Shown here: piece by piece, positions 34,702 through 44,253 of the stretch
Position numbering within the stretch: the first letter of the stretch is position 1
Layout: every line of letters starts with the position of its first letter
NCBI GenBank assembly: GCA_964577315.1
Contig: CAZNYT010000002.1
Location: forward strand, 10,903 to 74,902
DNA length: 64,000 nt
Source: Desulfonatronospira sp964577315
GTDB lineage: Bacteria > Desulfobacterota > Desulfovibrionia > Desulfovibrionales > Desulfonatronovibrionaceae
Reading direction: 5' to 3'
Position numbers and translations under genes: made by a program
The notes under the pieces: generated by a model
What the model saw: the letters and a program-made list of their open reading frames with translations, nothing else
What the model was told of the DNA's origin: nothing
The model's database searches: none

Positions 34702-35239
34702 TGCATTCCTGGGAACAACATCCTCCGCTCAAAGCAAACATGGCGTAAGCTATTCTCTTTTCCATATTTAAACGTTTGTATGAAAAATTAAAGTCAGAAC
34801 AGGAAGCGTACATAGATTGCAACTGATTCCAGGTTGGAATGCAATTAATTCCGCGGCACAACTCTTTTTTATCCTGAACACGAATTAATGAAGCATCCAT
34901 GGTGTCCGTAACCACAGCGAAAGGAACCGGACCACGAGGGAAAATCCGGGCAAGACTTACGAACTGAGTAACATAAGTTGAAACAGCACCTGGGCAAAAA
35001 CCAAGTAAAAGGGCAGGCTTATCTTGTAGATAAACCACGTAATCAACTATTATATCGTAATCCACATCTCCCAAGTCCAGACTGAGCAAATATTTGGAAG
35101 AAATATTCTGAATAGGAAAGCCTTTTTCTTCAACTAAAAGTCTACCTAAATACTGGCGTAAATCTTCGTAAGTGGTCAGGGTTATGCTTTTGCCTGATAC
35201 ATAGTCAGTTATAAACCGATTCAAACTAACTTCGTGCAT
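34688..35239 (-). CDS. HsdR N-terminal-like protein with degenerate nuclease motif
   Basis: A 183-residue protein resembling the stand-alone type I restriction R-subunit N-terminal (HSDR_N_2) family. The PD-(D/E)xK core is recognisable: a strand with DYDIIVDYVVY and then a PALLLGFC strand, where the family has E-x-K; here residues 80-82 are Gly-Phe-Cys. The later FAVVTDTMDASLI matches the family. A cysteine-rich tail (GGCCSQEC) ends the protein. The missing Glu and Lys argue against nuclease activity. AGGAG precedes the ATG. Confidence 0.7.
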   Translation of the reverse strand: MHEVSLNRFITDYVSGKSITLTTYEDLRQYLGRLLVEEKGFPIQNISSKYLLSLDLGDVDYDIIVDYVVYLQDKPALLLGFCPGAVSTYVTQFVSLARIFPRGPVPFAVVTDTMDASLIRVQDKKELCRGINCIPTWNQLQSMYASCSDFNFSYKRLNMEKRIAYAMFALSGGCCSQECTTND

Positions 35240-35770
35240 TTTGAAACTCCTGAAAAAGAATAAAATTGATAGAGAACTGAAAATTAATGGTTCAACTTTG
35301 ATAATGAACCCAACAACTAGAATGGTTATAACATAAGAATTTGGGTTATGCTTGACCTGTAGGTAGTTTCTAAATAAAATGATAAGGATTTAACTGAAAA
35401 TATACACGATATTGAAGTTAAAAGATGGTTCGCGAAGTAACCAAAAAATTAAACTTTTTTATAATAGTTTTCACAATAGCGCTAAAAAAAGTAAAAATCA
35501 AATATTAACGGTACCAAAAAGTTAAGGGAAATCATGTCAAGAAAAACAAAAACAACTATTAATACTACTGCGAAATTTATTATCCGGACGCAATGTGTAA
35601 ACTTAAATCTTTTCTCCATTATCTGCGAAGATCTGTTTACCCCGTGAAATTTCTTCCATTTCACTGGGCGAGATCTGCGGTTTCATTCTCTTTTCTTGCC
35701 GCAGATGGTTCATCTGTGAAGAAAAAAGGCGGAAGAATATTAACAGCCCAGTTAAACACCCCAAAGGGGT

Positions 35771-35787
35771 ACCCGGTTTAACCGGGT
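35771..35787. repeat. Palindrome ACCCGGTTTAACCGGGT
   Basis: Seven-bp arms around TTA. Its right half, TTTAACCGGGT, is repeated exactly at 32696-32706 upstream of parB, linking the two GC-rich patches. Confidence 0.7.
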
Positions 35788-35967
35788 AAACAGATTACCC
35801 TGATCTCCGCTGATCGCATTGGACATTGGGCACTAAAATAACCAATTGGGAAAATTACAAACCCAAGAGCCAGTGGTCAGGAGTCAGGGATCAGCTTCCA
35901 CTGGAGTTTATCCGAAACTTACATGCTCCTTTTTTAGCACTAAAAAAACTTCTCTCTCTCTAAGCAG

Positions 35968-35984
35968 CAGGCTCTCGGAGCCTG
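35968..35984. repeat. Hairpin CAGGCTC-TCG-GAGCCTG
   Basis: Perfect 7-bp stem with a three-base loop in the non-coding region upstream of dnaN. No T run follows, so it is not a typical terminator. Confidence 0.6.
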
Positions 35985-36328
35985 TAGCTAGCTAGAACGC
36001 TCTCGGCAAAAAGCGGCCCAAGTGGGATTGATACTACAAAGTGAGTGCCGGTTTATAACTATTTCTTAATCTCGGGATAGAATAAAAATTAGGCTGCAGC
36101 TGGAAGAAAGCAAATTCATGAATTAAAAATACATATAAAATCAGTGAGATACTAAATTAATATACATAAAGACAATTTAATAGTAAATAAGTAGCTGATA
36201 TGAACAATCATATAAGAAGTAAAGGATCAATTAACAAATTAAAAAATAATTTTGAACTAGAAAATATAAAATAAAATCAAATAATTAAGATAAAAATTAA
36301 CAAATAAACATAGGATACAATAAAAAAT

Positions 36329-37480
36329 ATGAATGTAATAATATATAAAGAAGATTTAGTAGATGGAATAATAAAAGCGTCAAATATTATTCCTCAAAAA
36401 ACTGGAGCAGCATTTCTGAGAACTATATGGTTTAAAAGCGATGAGAACTCGTTAAAGATAATGAGTACTGATAGCAATGTAGAATTTACTGGAGAATATA
36501 AAGCTGAAGTGAAAGAAGAGGGATTAATAGGAACTCAAGGTAGAAAAATAACGGATTTGATTAAAAAACTCAGGCCTGAACCAATCACTATAAAAAAACA
36601 AAATGATATAGTGTGGGTTTTACAGAATAAAAGACAATACAAAATACCTACTAGCGATAGCTCATGGTTTCCAGAACTTGAAGAATTCCCGGGTGAGAAT
36701 AACATTTTATGTTCGGGAGAAAAAATCAAAGATTTCATTGAAAAAAGTTTATTTTGTATAAGTGATGATGATTCCATGCAAGCTATGACTTGTTTGAAAT
36801 TAATTCCAGGAAATGAAAACTATGTTGAAGTTTGCGCGTTTAATGGTCATCAACTCAGTTTATATCATTTAGAAAATACTGAATTTAGAGAAATTTTGGA
36901 TGAAAATGGCATACTTATTCAAAAGAAATATTTGATAGAATTAAGAAAATGGATGCCTAACAGTGTAGTAGAAATAAGTATAACAGAATCCAAGATATTT
37001 TTTAGAACCCAAGATAAAAGGGAAAGTTTTTGTCTTCCCTTGAGCATGTATCAATTCCCGAACTACCATCAATTTATTCAAACATACGAGAATAAATTTT
37101 CATCTTTTTTAATAGTTAACAGAAACGAACTCATGGAATCGTTGGAAAGAATCCAAATCTTCAATACAGATATTCAAATGTCTACCTTAATAGAATTAGG
37201 AAAAGAAGAAATTAAGCTTAATAGTACAGCAGTGGAAAGCGGTGATGCTCAGGAAAATATTTCTTGTGAGTATGAAGGAGACCTTGACCATATTATATTC
37301 AATACCAAGGGCCTACTTGAAATACTTGGTCACATGGAGGAGGAAAACGTTAAATTCAGTTTTGCAGGTCAGGTTTTACCTTGCAAGATCTCAGGATTAA
37401 ATGACGAAACATATTTTGTTATGACCATGCCGGTACAAATAGAAGAAGAAACCTATTATACAGAAGAGGAGATAGATTAA
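36329..37480 (+). CDS. dnaN: DNA polymerase III beta subunit (sliding clamp)
   Basis: Ring-shaped clamp that tethers the replicative polymerase. The 383 residues show three clamp domains; SSWFPELEEFPGE and the C-terminal FVMTMPVQIE are characteristic. It is very A+T-rich, like the par genes. AGGATAC lies upstream of the ATG. It begins a dnaN-gyrB-gyrA run, the standard origin-region order, but dnaA is not in front of it. Confidence 0.95.
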   Translation: MNVIIYKEDLVDGIIKASNIIPQKTGAAFLRTIWFKSDENSLKIMSTDSNVEFTGEYKAEVKEEGLIGTQGRKITDLIKKLRPEPITIKKQNDIVWVLQNKRQYKIPTSDSSWFPELEEFPGENNILCSGEKIKDFIEKSLFCISDDDSMQAMTCLKLIPGNENYVEVCAFNGHQLSLYHLENTEFREILDENGILIQKKYLIELRKWMPNSVVEISITESKIFFRTQDKRESFCLPLSMYQFPNYHQFIQTYENKFSSFLIVNRNELMESLERIQIFNTDIQMSTLIELGKEEIKLNSTAVESGDAQENISCEYEGDLDHIIFNTKGLLEILGHMEEENVKFSFAGQVLPCKISGLNDETYFVMTMPVQIEEETYYTEEEID

Positions 37481-37485
37481 ACAAA

Positions 37486-39888
37486 ATGAACTACTCAAAT
37501 ACTCACAATCAGGAAAACGACTATACTGCCCAAAATATACATGTTCTGGAAGGTCTATCAGCCGTACGTAAACGTCCGGCTATGTATATAGGATCAACAG
37601 ATGTTAAAGGACTGTTGCATCTAGTCTATGAGGTTTTGGACAACAGTATAGACGAGACCATGGCCGGATTTTGCGATCATATTCGGATTACCATACACTT
37701 GGATAACAGCGTCACAATATCAGATAATGGAAGAGGAATCCCTGTAGACCTACATCCCAAGGAGAATCGAAGCGCCTTGGAAGTAGTGATGACGGTATTA
37801 CACGCGGGAGGAAAGTTTGATCATTCCAGTTACAAGGTCTCAGGAGGGTTGCATGGAGTAGGAGTATCGGTTGTTAACGCCTTGAGCGAATACTTGGAAA
37901 TAACAGTCCGAAGGGACGGAGAGAAGTACTTTCAGAAATATGAACGTGGAATACCTATTGTAGGATTAAGTCACGAGGGCGAGACAGCCGGGAGGGGGAC
38001 AACCATTAAGTTTCGTCCAGATGAGGACATATTTCCTGAAGTAAATTTTGAACACGATACATTGGCTAAAAGGCTGGAAGAGCTTGCTTACCTTAACAAA
38101 GGCCTGGAAATCGAATTCCATGACGAAAGATACCAAAAAAGGAATGTTTTTAAATATGAAGGTGGCCTAGTTTCTTTTCTGGAAAACATTAACCAACAAA
38201 ACGGCCTACACAAAATCATTCATGTCCAGGGAGAGGCTAACGAGGCCTCTATAGAGCTAGCCTTGCAGTATACAAGTGGATACAAAGAACACGTGTATTC
38301 TTTTGCGAACAACATAAGAACTGCTGAAGGGGGGACTCACCTGTTTGGTTTGAGATCAGCCCTTACCAGGGCCATAAACAATTACATACAAAATGCTCAA
38401 GATTTGCCCAAAAAATGGAAGCACAAACTAACTGGAGATGATGTCCGAGAGGGATTAACAGGCATTATCAGCGTAAAGATTCCGGATCCACAATTTGAAG
38501 GCCAAACCAAGACAAAGCTGGGAAACAGCGAAGTCTCTGGGTACGTGTCAGGACTGGCATACGAAAAAATAGCAGATTTTTTGAACGAAAATCCCAAAGA
38601 CGCCAAAAAGATAGTTGAAAAAGTGGTAGATGCTGCCAGGGCTAGGGAAGCAGCGCGAAAAGCCAAGGATCTGGTACGCAGGAAGGGAGCCTTGGCAGAT
38701 AATGCTCTGCCAGGAAAACTGGCGGATTGCCAAAGCAAGAATCCTGAAGAGTCCGAGGTGTTTATAGTAGAAGGGGATTCCGCAGGGGGATCTGCTAAAC
38801 AGGGAAGGAACCCTAAATATCAGGCTATATTACCTTTGAGAGGAAAAATCCTGAATGTAGAGAAGACAAGGTTCGAAAAAATTCTGGAAAACAACGAGAT
38901 AAAAGCGCTAATTACCGCAATGGGGGCAGGGATTGGAGATGAGGGCTTGAATCTGGACAAAATCAGATATCATAAAATCATTATCATGACTGACGCGGAT
39001 GTGGACGGAGCTCATATACGGACCTTGCTTCTTACATTTTTCTACAGACAATTCAGCAAGCTTATAGAGCAGGGATATCTATATATAGCCCAACCGCCGC
39101 TATACCGCGTTCAGAAAGGCAATTTTGAAAAGTTTATAAGTGACGAAAATACCATGAACGAGTTTCTACTTAACCGAGTCTATGATCAGATATCAATACA
39201 GACTCAATCCGGGAAAGAATATTCCCAAGACGAAATGATTAATCTGGTAAAAGATTTGATCGAATTGAGGGACAGTTTTACAGATGCACTAAACATGGGC
39301 ATTAAGGAAGAACTGTTTCACATAATCTTAAATTATAAAACTAGAATCCACCCCACCCAACTGGTATATGAAGATTGTTCCGCTTTATACGAATATTTTT
39401 CATCCAAAGGTTTTGCAAGTGAGTTGGAAAAGGAGGAAGGCGAGGAAGAGAAAAGATATTATATCCGATTTACAGATAGAAATGAACACAGTATTAGATT
39501 GGGGATAGAGTTTTTTAACTCCGGATTGTACAAAAAGGCCCACCAGATTTATCAAGGTATCTTGGAGGTTAATCCGGAGCTGGACTTTATAGTCAAGACC
39601 CAAAAAGATTTTATATCGGTACAAGGTATTTTTAATTTGTTGAACAAGGTTTTCGAACTGGCACATAAAGGTCTGAATATACAGAGATATAAAGGTCTGG
39701 GAGAGATGAACCCGGAACAGCTCTGGGCTACTACTATGGATCCGGATCATAGAAAATTGCTCCAAGTTCAGATCCAGGATGCTGAGTGGGCAGACGATCT
39801 TTTCTCCAGGTTAATGGGGGATAAAGTTGAGCCGCGCCGGGAATTCATAGAGAAGAACGCTTTGGAAGTTGCAGATCTGGATATATAA
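37486..39888 (+). CDS. gyrB: DNA gyrase subunit B
   Basis: ATPase subunit of gyrase. The 800 residues contain the GHKL ATPase (VLDNSIDE, DNGRGIPVD, GGLHGVGVSVVNA), the transducer, the TOPRIM domain (EGDSAGGSAKQGR, then a DxD in DADVDGAH), and a C-terminal tail with RYKGLGEMN. The length near 800 indicates the Gram-negative-type insertion in the TOPRIM region. It starts five bases after dnaN. Confidence 0.97.
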   Translation: MNYSNTHNQENDYTAQNIHVLEGLSAVRKRPAMYIGSTDVKGLLHLVYEVLDNSIDETMAGFCDHIRITIHLDNSVTISDNGRGIPVDLHPKENRSALEVVMTVLHAGGKFDHSSYKVSGGLHGVGVSVVNALSEYLEITVRRDGEKYFQKYERGIPIVGLSHEGETAGRGTTIKFRPDEDIFPEVNFEHDTLAKRLEELAYLNKGLEIEFHDERYQKRNVFKYEGGLVSFLENINQQNGLHKIIHVQGEANEASIELALQYTSGYKEHVYSFANNIRTAEGGTHLFGLRSALTRAINNYIQNAQDLPKKWKHKLTGDDVREGLTGIISVKIPDPQFEGQTKTKLGNSEVSGYVSGLAYEKIADFLNENPKDAKKIVEKVVDAARAREAARKAKDLVRRKGALADNALPGKLADCQSKNPEESEVFIVEGDSAGGSAKQGRNPKYQAILPLRGKILNVEKTRFEKILENNEIKALITAMGAGIGDEGLNLDKIRYHKIIIMTDADVDGAHIRTLLLTFFYRQFSKLIEQGYLYIAQPPLYRVQKGNFEKFISDENTMNEFLLNRVYDQISIQTQSGKEYSQDEMINLVKDLIELRDSFTDALNMGIKEELFHIILNYKTRIHPTQLVYEDCSALYEYFSSKGFASELEKEEGEEEKRYYIRFTDRNEHSIRLGIEFFNSGLYKKAHQIYQGILEVNPELDFIVKTQKDFISVQGIFNLLNKVFELAHKGLNIQRYKGLGEMNPEQLWATTMDPDHRKLLQVQIQDAEWADDLFSRLMGDKVEPRREFIEKNALEVADLDI

Positions 39889-39964
39889 CAGCCGGATGAA
39901 TTCTGCAGGACAAAGAGGATCACTATAGGTGCACAAATATTAACCTTGCTACGGAGAACGAGAA

Positions 39965-42418
39965 TTGAGCGAAATAAGTATAGAACAGGAAATAAAAAAA
40001 TCTTATCTGGAGTATTCCCTGAGCGTTATTATAGGCAGGGCAATACCTGACGTACGGGACGGATTGAAACCCGTGCACAGGCGGATACTGTACGCCATGC
40101 ACGAACTGGGAAACACTTATAACCGACCCCACAAAAAATCAGCCCGGGTAGTAGGTGATGTAATAGGTAAATATCATCCCCATGGGGATTCGGCTGTGTA
40201 CGATGCCCTGGTAAGAATGGCCCAGGATTTTAATATGCGTGATCCCCTGGTGGACGGTCAGGGCAACTTCGGTTCCATAGACGGGGATGTGCCTGCAGCC
40301 ATGCGCTATACTGAAGCCAGGATGTCCAAACTGGCCGGAGAATTTTTGGCGGATATAGAAAAAAATACTGTCAACTTTCGGGCCAACTATGACAATACCT
40401 TGAGTGAACCCGAGGTTTTGCCCACTAGGGTACCCAATATACTCGTGAACGGAAGTTCCGGCATTGCTGTGGGTATGGCCACCAACATACCCCCTCATAA
40501 TCTAGGTGAAGTTGTGGATGCACTGTTGGTGCTGTTGGATGATCCGGAAGTAGAAATAAGCTCCCTCATGAAATGGATAAAAGGTCCGGATTTGCCCACC
40601 GGAGCATATATTTACAACATGGCCGGGATAAAAGAGGCATATGAAACCGGAAGGGGCAGTTTCCGGATGCGCTCTAAACTGGAAGTGGAATCCAGATCCA
40701 AAGGACAGGAATCCATAGTGGTCACAGAGGTTCCTTATGCTTTGAACAAGGCCAACTTGGTGGAAAAAATCGCCTACTTGGTCAACGAGAAAAAAATAGA
40801 AGGAATAACTGATCTGCGGGATGAATCCGATCGAAATGGTATTCGGATTGTATTGGATCTGAAAAAAGGTTCCATCCCGGACGTGATCATGAATAAGCTG
40901 TACAAGATGACCTCTCTGGAAACCAGTTACGGGATAAATATGATGGCTGTTATCAATAACAGGCCTCAGCTTCTTAACCTGAAGCAGATCCTGGAATATT
41001 TTCTGGAGCACAGAAAAGAGGTTATATTAAGAAGATCCAGGCATGATTTGGAAAAGGCGGAGCATAGGGCACATATCCTGGAAGGTCTTCAAATCGCCCA
41101 GGACAACATAGACGAGGTTGTAAGGCTGATCCGGGCCTCCAGCACAACCCAGGAAGCCAAAGAAGCTCTCATGAACAGTTTTGAACTAAGTGCGGTACAG
41201 GCCCAGGCTATATTGGATATGCGCCTGCAAAGACTTACCAACATGGAACGGGAAAAGATTTTACAGGAATACCGGGAAGTCTTGAAACAAATAGAATTTC
41301 TGAAAAGTATCTTGGAAAGCATCGAAGTCCTGAAGGGAGAGATCCGCAAGGAACTGCAGGAACTTAAAAATAATTATGCTACGCAACGCATCACTACCAT
41401 AATGGAACAGGAGCCAGGATCCATTGATGTTATGGATCTAATCCCGGATCAAGAGGTTGTTGTTACCCTTTCCAGAAAAGGCTATATCAAGAGAACTCCC
41501 TTGGAATATTACCATCAGCAAAGAAGAGGTGGGAAGGGAATAGCTGGAGCCAATGTCGGTGATAAGGATTTTATCAGCACGCTACTTACCACTAGTAACC
41601 ACCGCGAGATTTTTCTCTTTTCCAATACAGGGAAAGTATACAAGCTCCAGGCCTACGAAATACCCGAAGGTTCCAGAACAGCCAAGGGGGTTCACATCAA
41701 GAATCTATTGCCTTTGAGTACCGAGGAATACATTGCTACAGCTCTGTCCGAGCATAACTTCAATTATACGGACTACCTCCTCATGGTAACCAAAAAGGGC
41801 ATGGTGAAAAGGACTTCCTTGGAGCATTTCAAGAATATCCGCAGCACGGGGATGATAGCAACCACTCTTAAGACCGGGGATGAACTCATCGCGGTGCGGA
41901 ACGTAGGAGATGAATCACACGTTATCCTGACCACTAGGGAAGGCTACGCCATCCGATTCGATTGTAACGAAATAAGGTCTATGGGGCGTAATGCATCTGG
42001 GGTGAAAGGGATATCCCTGCGTTCAGGCGACGAGGTGGTTTCCGCGGTTATTGCCAATTCCGAGCAAAACAGCGATCTTTTTACCATTTCAGAAAACGGC
42101 TTCGGGAAGAGAACCAGCCTGGATATGTACCGGTGGCAGACTCGCGGCGGCAAGGGCTTGATAAACATGAAACTAACCTCAAAAACCGGTAGTGTTGTAG
42201 GTTCTCTTTTGGTGTCGGATTTGGATGAATTGATCATATTTACTTCTGCCAATAAAATTATCCGGTTAAGCGCTAGCGATGTCCGGCAGGTGGGACGTTC
42301 CACTCAGGGAGTCAAACTTGTGGAGCTTGAAAACGATCAAAAGGTGATATGCGTGGATTTAATAATCAGAGAACAGGATCTACGTCAAAACGAGACTGAA
42401 GTTCAAAAAAGAACTTAG
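39965..42418 (+). CDS. gyrA: DNA gyrase subunit A
   Basis: Breakage-reunion subunit of gyrase, 817 residues from a TTG start at 39965 that fits the family N terminus (a GGAGA precedes it). The catalytic tyrosine lies in the AAMRYTEARMS segment. The quinolone-resistance region reads HPHGDSAVYDALVRMA, with Ser and Asp at the positions equivalent to E. coli 83 and 87, the sensitive form. The C-terminal beta-pinwheel contains the gyrase-box-like QRRGGKGIAG. Confidence 0.97.
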   Translation: MSEISIEQEIKKSYLEYSLSVIIGRAIPDVRDGLKPVHRRILYAMHELGNTYNRPHKKSARVVGDVIGKYHPHGDSAVYDALVRMAQDFNMRDPLVDGQGNFGSIDGDVPAAMRYTEARMSKLAGEFLADIEKNTVNFRANYDNTLSEPEVLPTRVPNILVNGSSGIAVGMATNIPPHNLGEVVDALLVLLDDPEVEISSLMKWIKGPDLPTGAYIYNMAGIKEAYETGRGSFRMRSKLEVESRSKGQESIVVTEVPYALNKANLVEKIAYLVNEKKIEGITDLRDESDRNGIRIVLDLKKGSIPDVIMNKLYKMTSLETSYGINMMAVINNRPQLLNLKQILEYFLEHRKEVILRRSRHDLEKAEHRAHILEGLQIAQDNIDEVVRLIRASSTTQEAKEALMNSFELSAVQAQAILDMRLQRLTNMEREKILQEYREVLKQIEFLKSILESIEVLKGEIRKELQELKNNYATQRITTIMEQEPGSIDVMDLIPDQEVVVTLSRKGYIKRTPLEYYHQQRRGGKGIAGANVGDKDFISTLLTTSNHREIFLFSNTGKVYKLQAYEIPEGSRTAKGVHIKNLLPLSTEEYIATALSEHNFNYTDYLLMVTKKGMVKRTSLEHFKNIRSTGMIATTLKTGDELIAVRNVGDESHVILTTREGYAIRFDCNEIRSMGRNASGVKGISLRSGDEVVSAVIANSEQNSDLFTISENGFGKRTSLDMYRWQTRGGKGLINMKLTSKTGSVVGSLLVSDLDELIIFTSANKIIRLSASDVRQVGRSTQGVKLVELENDQKVICVDLIIREQDLRQNETEVQKRT

Positions 42419-42483
42419 CGGGTACCCTGTGGCTGGGAATACATATATTAGGAAAGAAAAAGAGGGTCTCGGATCCTAATGCA

Positions 42484-43260
42484 ATGATTAGGTTTAAAAT
42501 TCTAGTTATAAGTTTATTAATTTGTCTTGTGGGTTGTCAGGGTGAGGATAAAAGCCAAGACATCTTTAACCAGGCAGAAAAATATTTCGCTTCCGGACAA
42601 GTTAACGAAGCCAGGATCCACTACGAACGCTATATTGAACAAAGCGAAGAAAACGAGCCTAAAAGATGGCAGGCTTGGCACAGGTTGACTACTATACGGG
42701 GAGATATAAGCGGAGATCTGGAAGGTGCGGTGGAGATACTAAAGAACATGCGCCTGGAATTCGGAGACGATCCGGACAGGTTATGGAAGATAAACAACAG
42801 GTTGGCAAATAAGTACAAACGTATGGGCGAACTGGAAGAAAGCTACCGGATATGGAAAGCCAATCTAAAATCAGCCAGCCAAAAAGAACAAGAACTAAAA
42901 GGAATAATAAATTTGGCTGAAATCCAGTTGACCCAAAGAAATTTGCCTAGCGCTAAAGAGTACCTGCAAAAAGTACAGGAATGCAAAAGCGGTACCTATC
43001 CGGATATATGCTCCAATATATATTATCTCTGGGGCAAAATTTTGTATTTAGAGGATCAACCAGAAAAAGCCTATGAAAAGCTAAAAAAAGCCCATCACGG
43101 TAACGCTAGGGATGAGCTAAGAGCAAGGGCTGGAATGTTGATGGCGGATGTACTATTAAAGATGGGCAATGAATCCAAGGCACGGGAATATTTAAAAGCA
43201 ACACAGAAACTGCATCCCAACCCGGAAGCGGTACAAGTGCGTTTAAATCAACTTGAGTAG
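42484..43260 (+). CDS. TPR-containing lipoprotein
   Basis: A 258-residue lipoprotein with lipobox LVGC (lipidated Cys about residue 18) and at least five tetratricopeptide-like repeats. A BamD-like role is conceivable because bamA is in the genome, but this family is too broad to say. It follows gyrA in the same direction and converges on a LapA-like gene. Confidence 0.8.
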   Translation: MIRFKILVISLLICLVGCQGEDKSQDIFNQAEKYFASGQVNEARIHYERYIEQSEENEPKRWQAWHRLTTIRGDISGDLEGAVEILKNMRLEFGDDPDRLWKINNRLANKYKRMGELEESYRIWKANLKSASQKEQELKGIINLAEIQLTQRNLPSAKEYLQKVQECKSGTYPDICSNIYYLWGKILYLEDQPEKAYEKLKKAHHGNARDELRARAGMLMADVLLKMGNESKAREYLKATQKLHPNPEAVQVRLNQLE

Positions 43261-43304
43261 CTGTGCACGGGATTTTTTGCTTGGCGCGTAAACGGCTAAT
43301 ACAT

Positions 43305-43350
43305 AAAAAAGATCTGGCAAATATTTAGGTAAAATATGGTGAATAGTTGC
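43305..43350 (+). repeat. Dispersed 46-nt repeat, best full unit
   Basis: AAAAAAGATCTGGCAAATA, TTTAGGTAAAATAT, then GGTGAATAGTTGC. Two near-copies of GGTRAATAKTT form the half-units. It lies in the 110-base gap between convergent genes, 3' of both. Confidence 0.8.
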
Positions 43351-43371
43351 CAACTTGAAAACCAAAACTCC

Positions 43372-44253
43372 TTAATCTGGCTTCTTGTCCCGGAAGTGCT
43401 CAATTGCTTCCTCTAAAACCTGACCCGCCTCTTGCAAGCGTTCCTTGTCCTCTTCTGTTTCCGCTTCAAGCTCCAAGTATTTAATGGATTGCAAATATTC
43501 TTGCAGACGAATCAACTTTAAATAATCCCGTGTTTGCTGAGGTAGGCGCTGCAAAACCTCCAACTCGCCTGCATGCTCCTGCAGCTTGTCCTGCATAGCC
43601 TTTATCTGCTGGGATTCCTCTTGCAACTGGTCCTGAACAGAGCGAATTCGAGCAGTTCTCTCCTGCAAAGTTTTGTCCAGCTCTTCTAACCGTCTTTCCG
43701 TGGTGGTAACATCCTTCTTTACAGGAGTGATCTCTTCCTGGACAGCTTTTTCCAAATCAGCCATCTGCTCCTGAAGCTGCTCTCTTTCTTGGAGGCTATG
43801 GTAATATAAGCCCACCAGGGCCACAAGCAGTATTATGCATCCGCCCACTGCAACTTTCCCTGCCAGACCACTTTTATGTTCGTGCTCGGATGCAGCTCCT
43901 GGGCTCTCTTCTGATGACTCAAGCTCCGCCTGCCGGTTTTTTAGCTCCTGTTCCCTCTCCTTCTCCACGGTCATGTATTCCTCCCTTAGAAGCTTCACCC
44001 GATTTTGCAACAACTTCAAATTCTTTCTTAGTTCCCTATTACCAGGATAAAAGGTAATAAGAGCAAAAACAATCCCAAGGACAAAGCAGAAAAAAACGAA
44101 TATATAAAAGGATATTTCCGGTGAAGTCAGACGAAAAAACCATAGATCCAGTACCAGTGAGGAACTGTATCCCAAGGGCTGGAAATTCTGGATGAGAACT
44201 AGCAAGGCTGCGGTAAAGGCCAAGAAGAAAAAAATCACTCTAAAGGTATTCAT
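43372..44253 (-). CDS. LapA-like membrane protein with coiled coils
   Basis: A 293-residue protein. The first 90 residues have two membrane segments in the LapA/DUF1049 pattern (RVIFFFLAF near the start, FYIFVFFCFVLGIVFALITF next). A third segment (about 133-150, GLAGKVAVGG then IILLVALVGL) is followed by a long charged, Gln/Glu-rich coiled coil to the C terminus. LapA proteins act in LPS or envelope assembly, but the extra coiled coil is not part of the standard family. It follows malQ with no gap. Confidence 0.75.
   Translation of the reverse strand: MNTFRVIFFFLAFTAALLVLIQNFQPLGYSSSLVLDLWFFRLTSPEISFYIFVFFCFVLGIVFALITFYPGNRELRKNLKLLQNRVKLLREEYMTVEKEREQELKNRQAELESSEESPGAASEHEHKSGLAGKVAVGGCIILLVALVGLYYHSLQEREQLQEQMADLEKAVQEEITPVKKDVTTTERRLEELDKTLQERTARIRSVQDQLQEESQQIKAMQDKLQEHAGELEVLQRLPQQTRDYLKLIRLQEYLQSIKYLELEAETEEDKERLQEAGQVLEEAIEHFRDKKPD

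Larger units (their letters stand above)
35240..36328. other. Long non-coding region upstream of dnaN
   Basis: About 1.1 kb without a gene and no dnaA. It is A+T-rich at both ends, very much so from 36100 to 36328, and contains a GC-richer patch at 35600-35810. TTATCCGGA at 35579 and TGTGTAAAC at 35594 each match a DnaA box at seven of nine positions, but no exact box is seen. A hairpin CAGGCTC/GAGCCTG sits near 35968. It could include part of the replication origin, but the sequence does not prove it. Confidence 0.45.

Noticed and set aside
35240..36328. Proven oriC upstream of dnaN
   Set aside because: A+T-rich and correctly placed, but no exact DnaA box and no dnaA; kept only as non-coding DNA.
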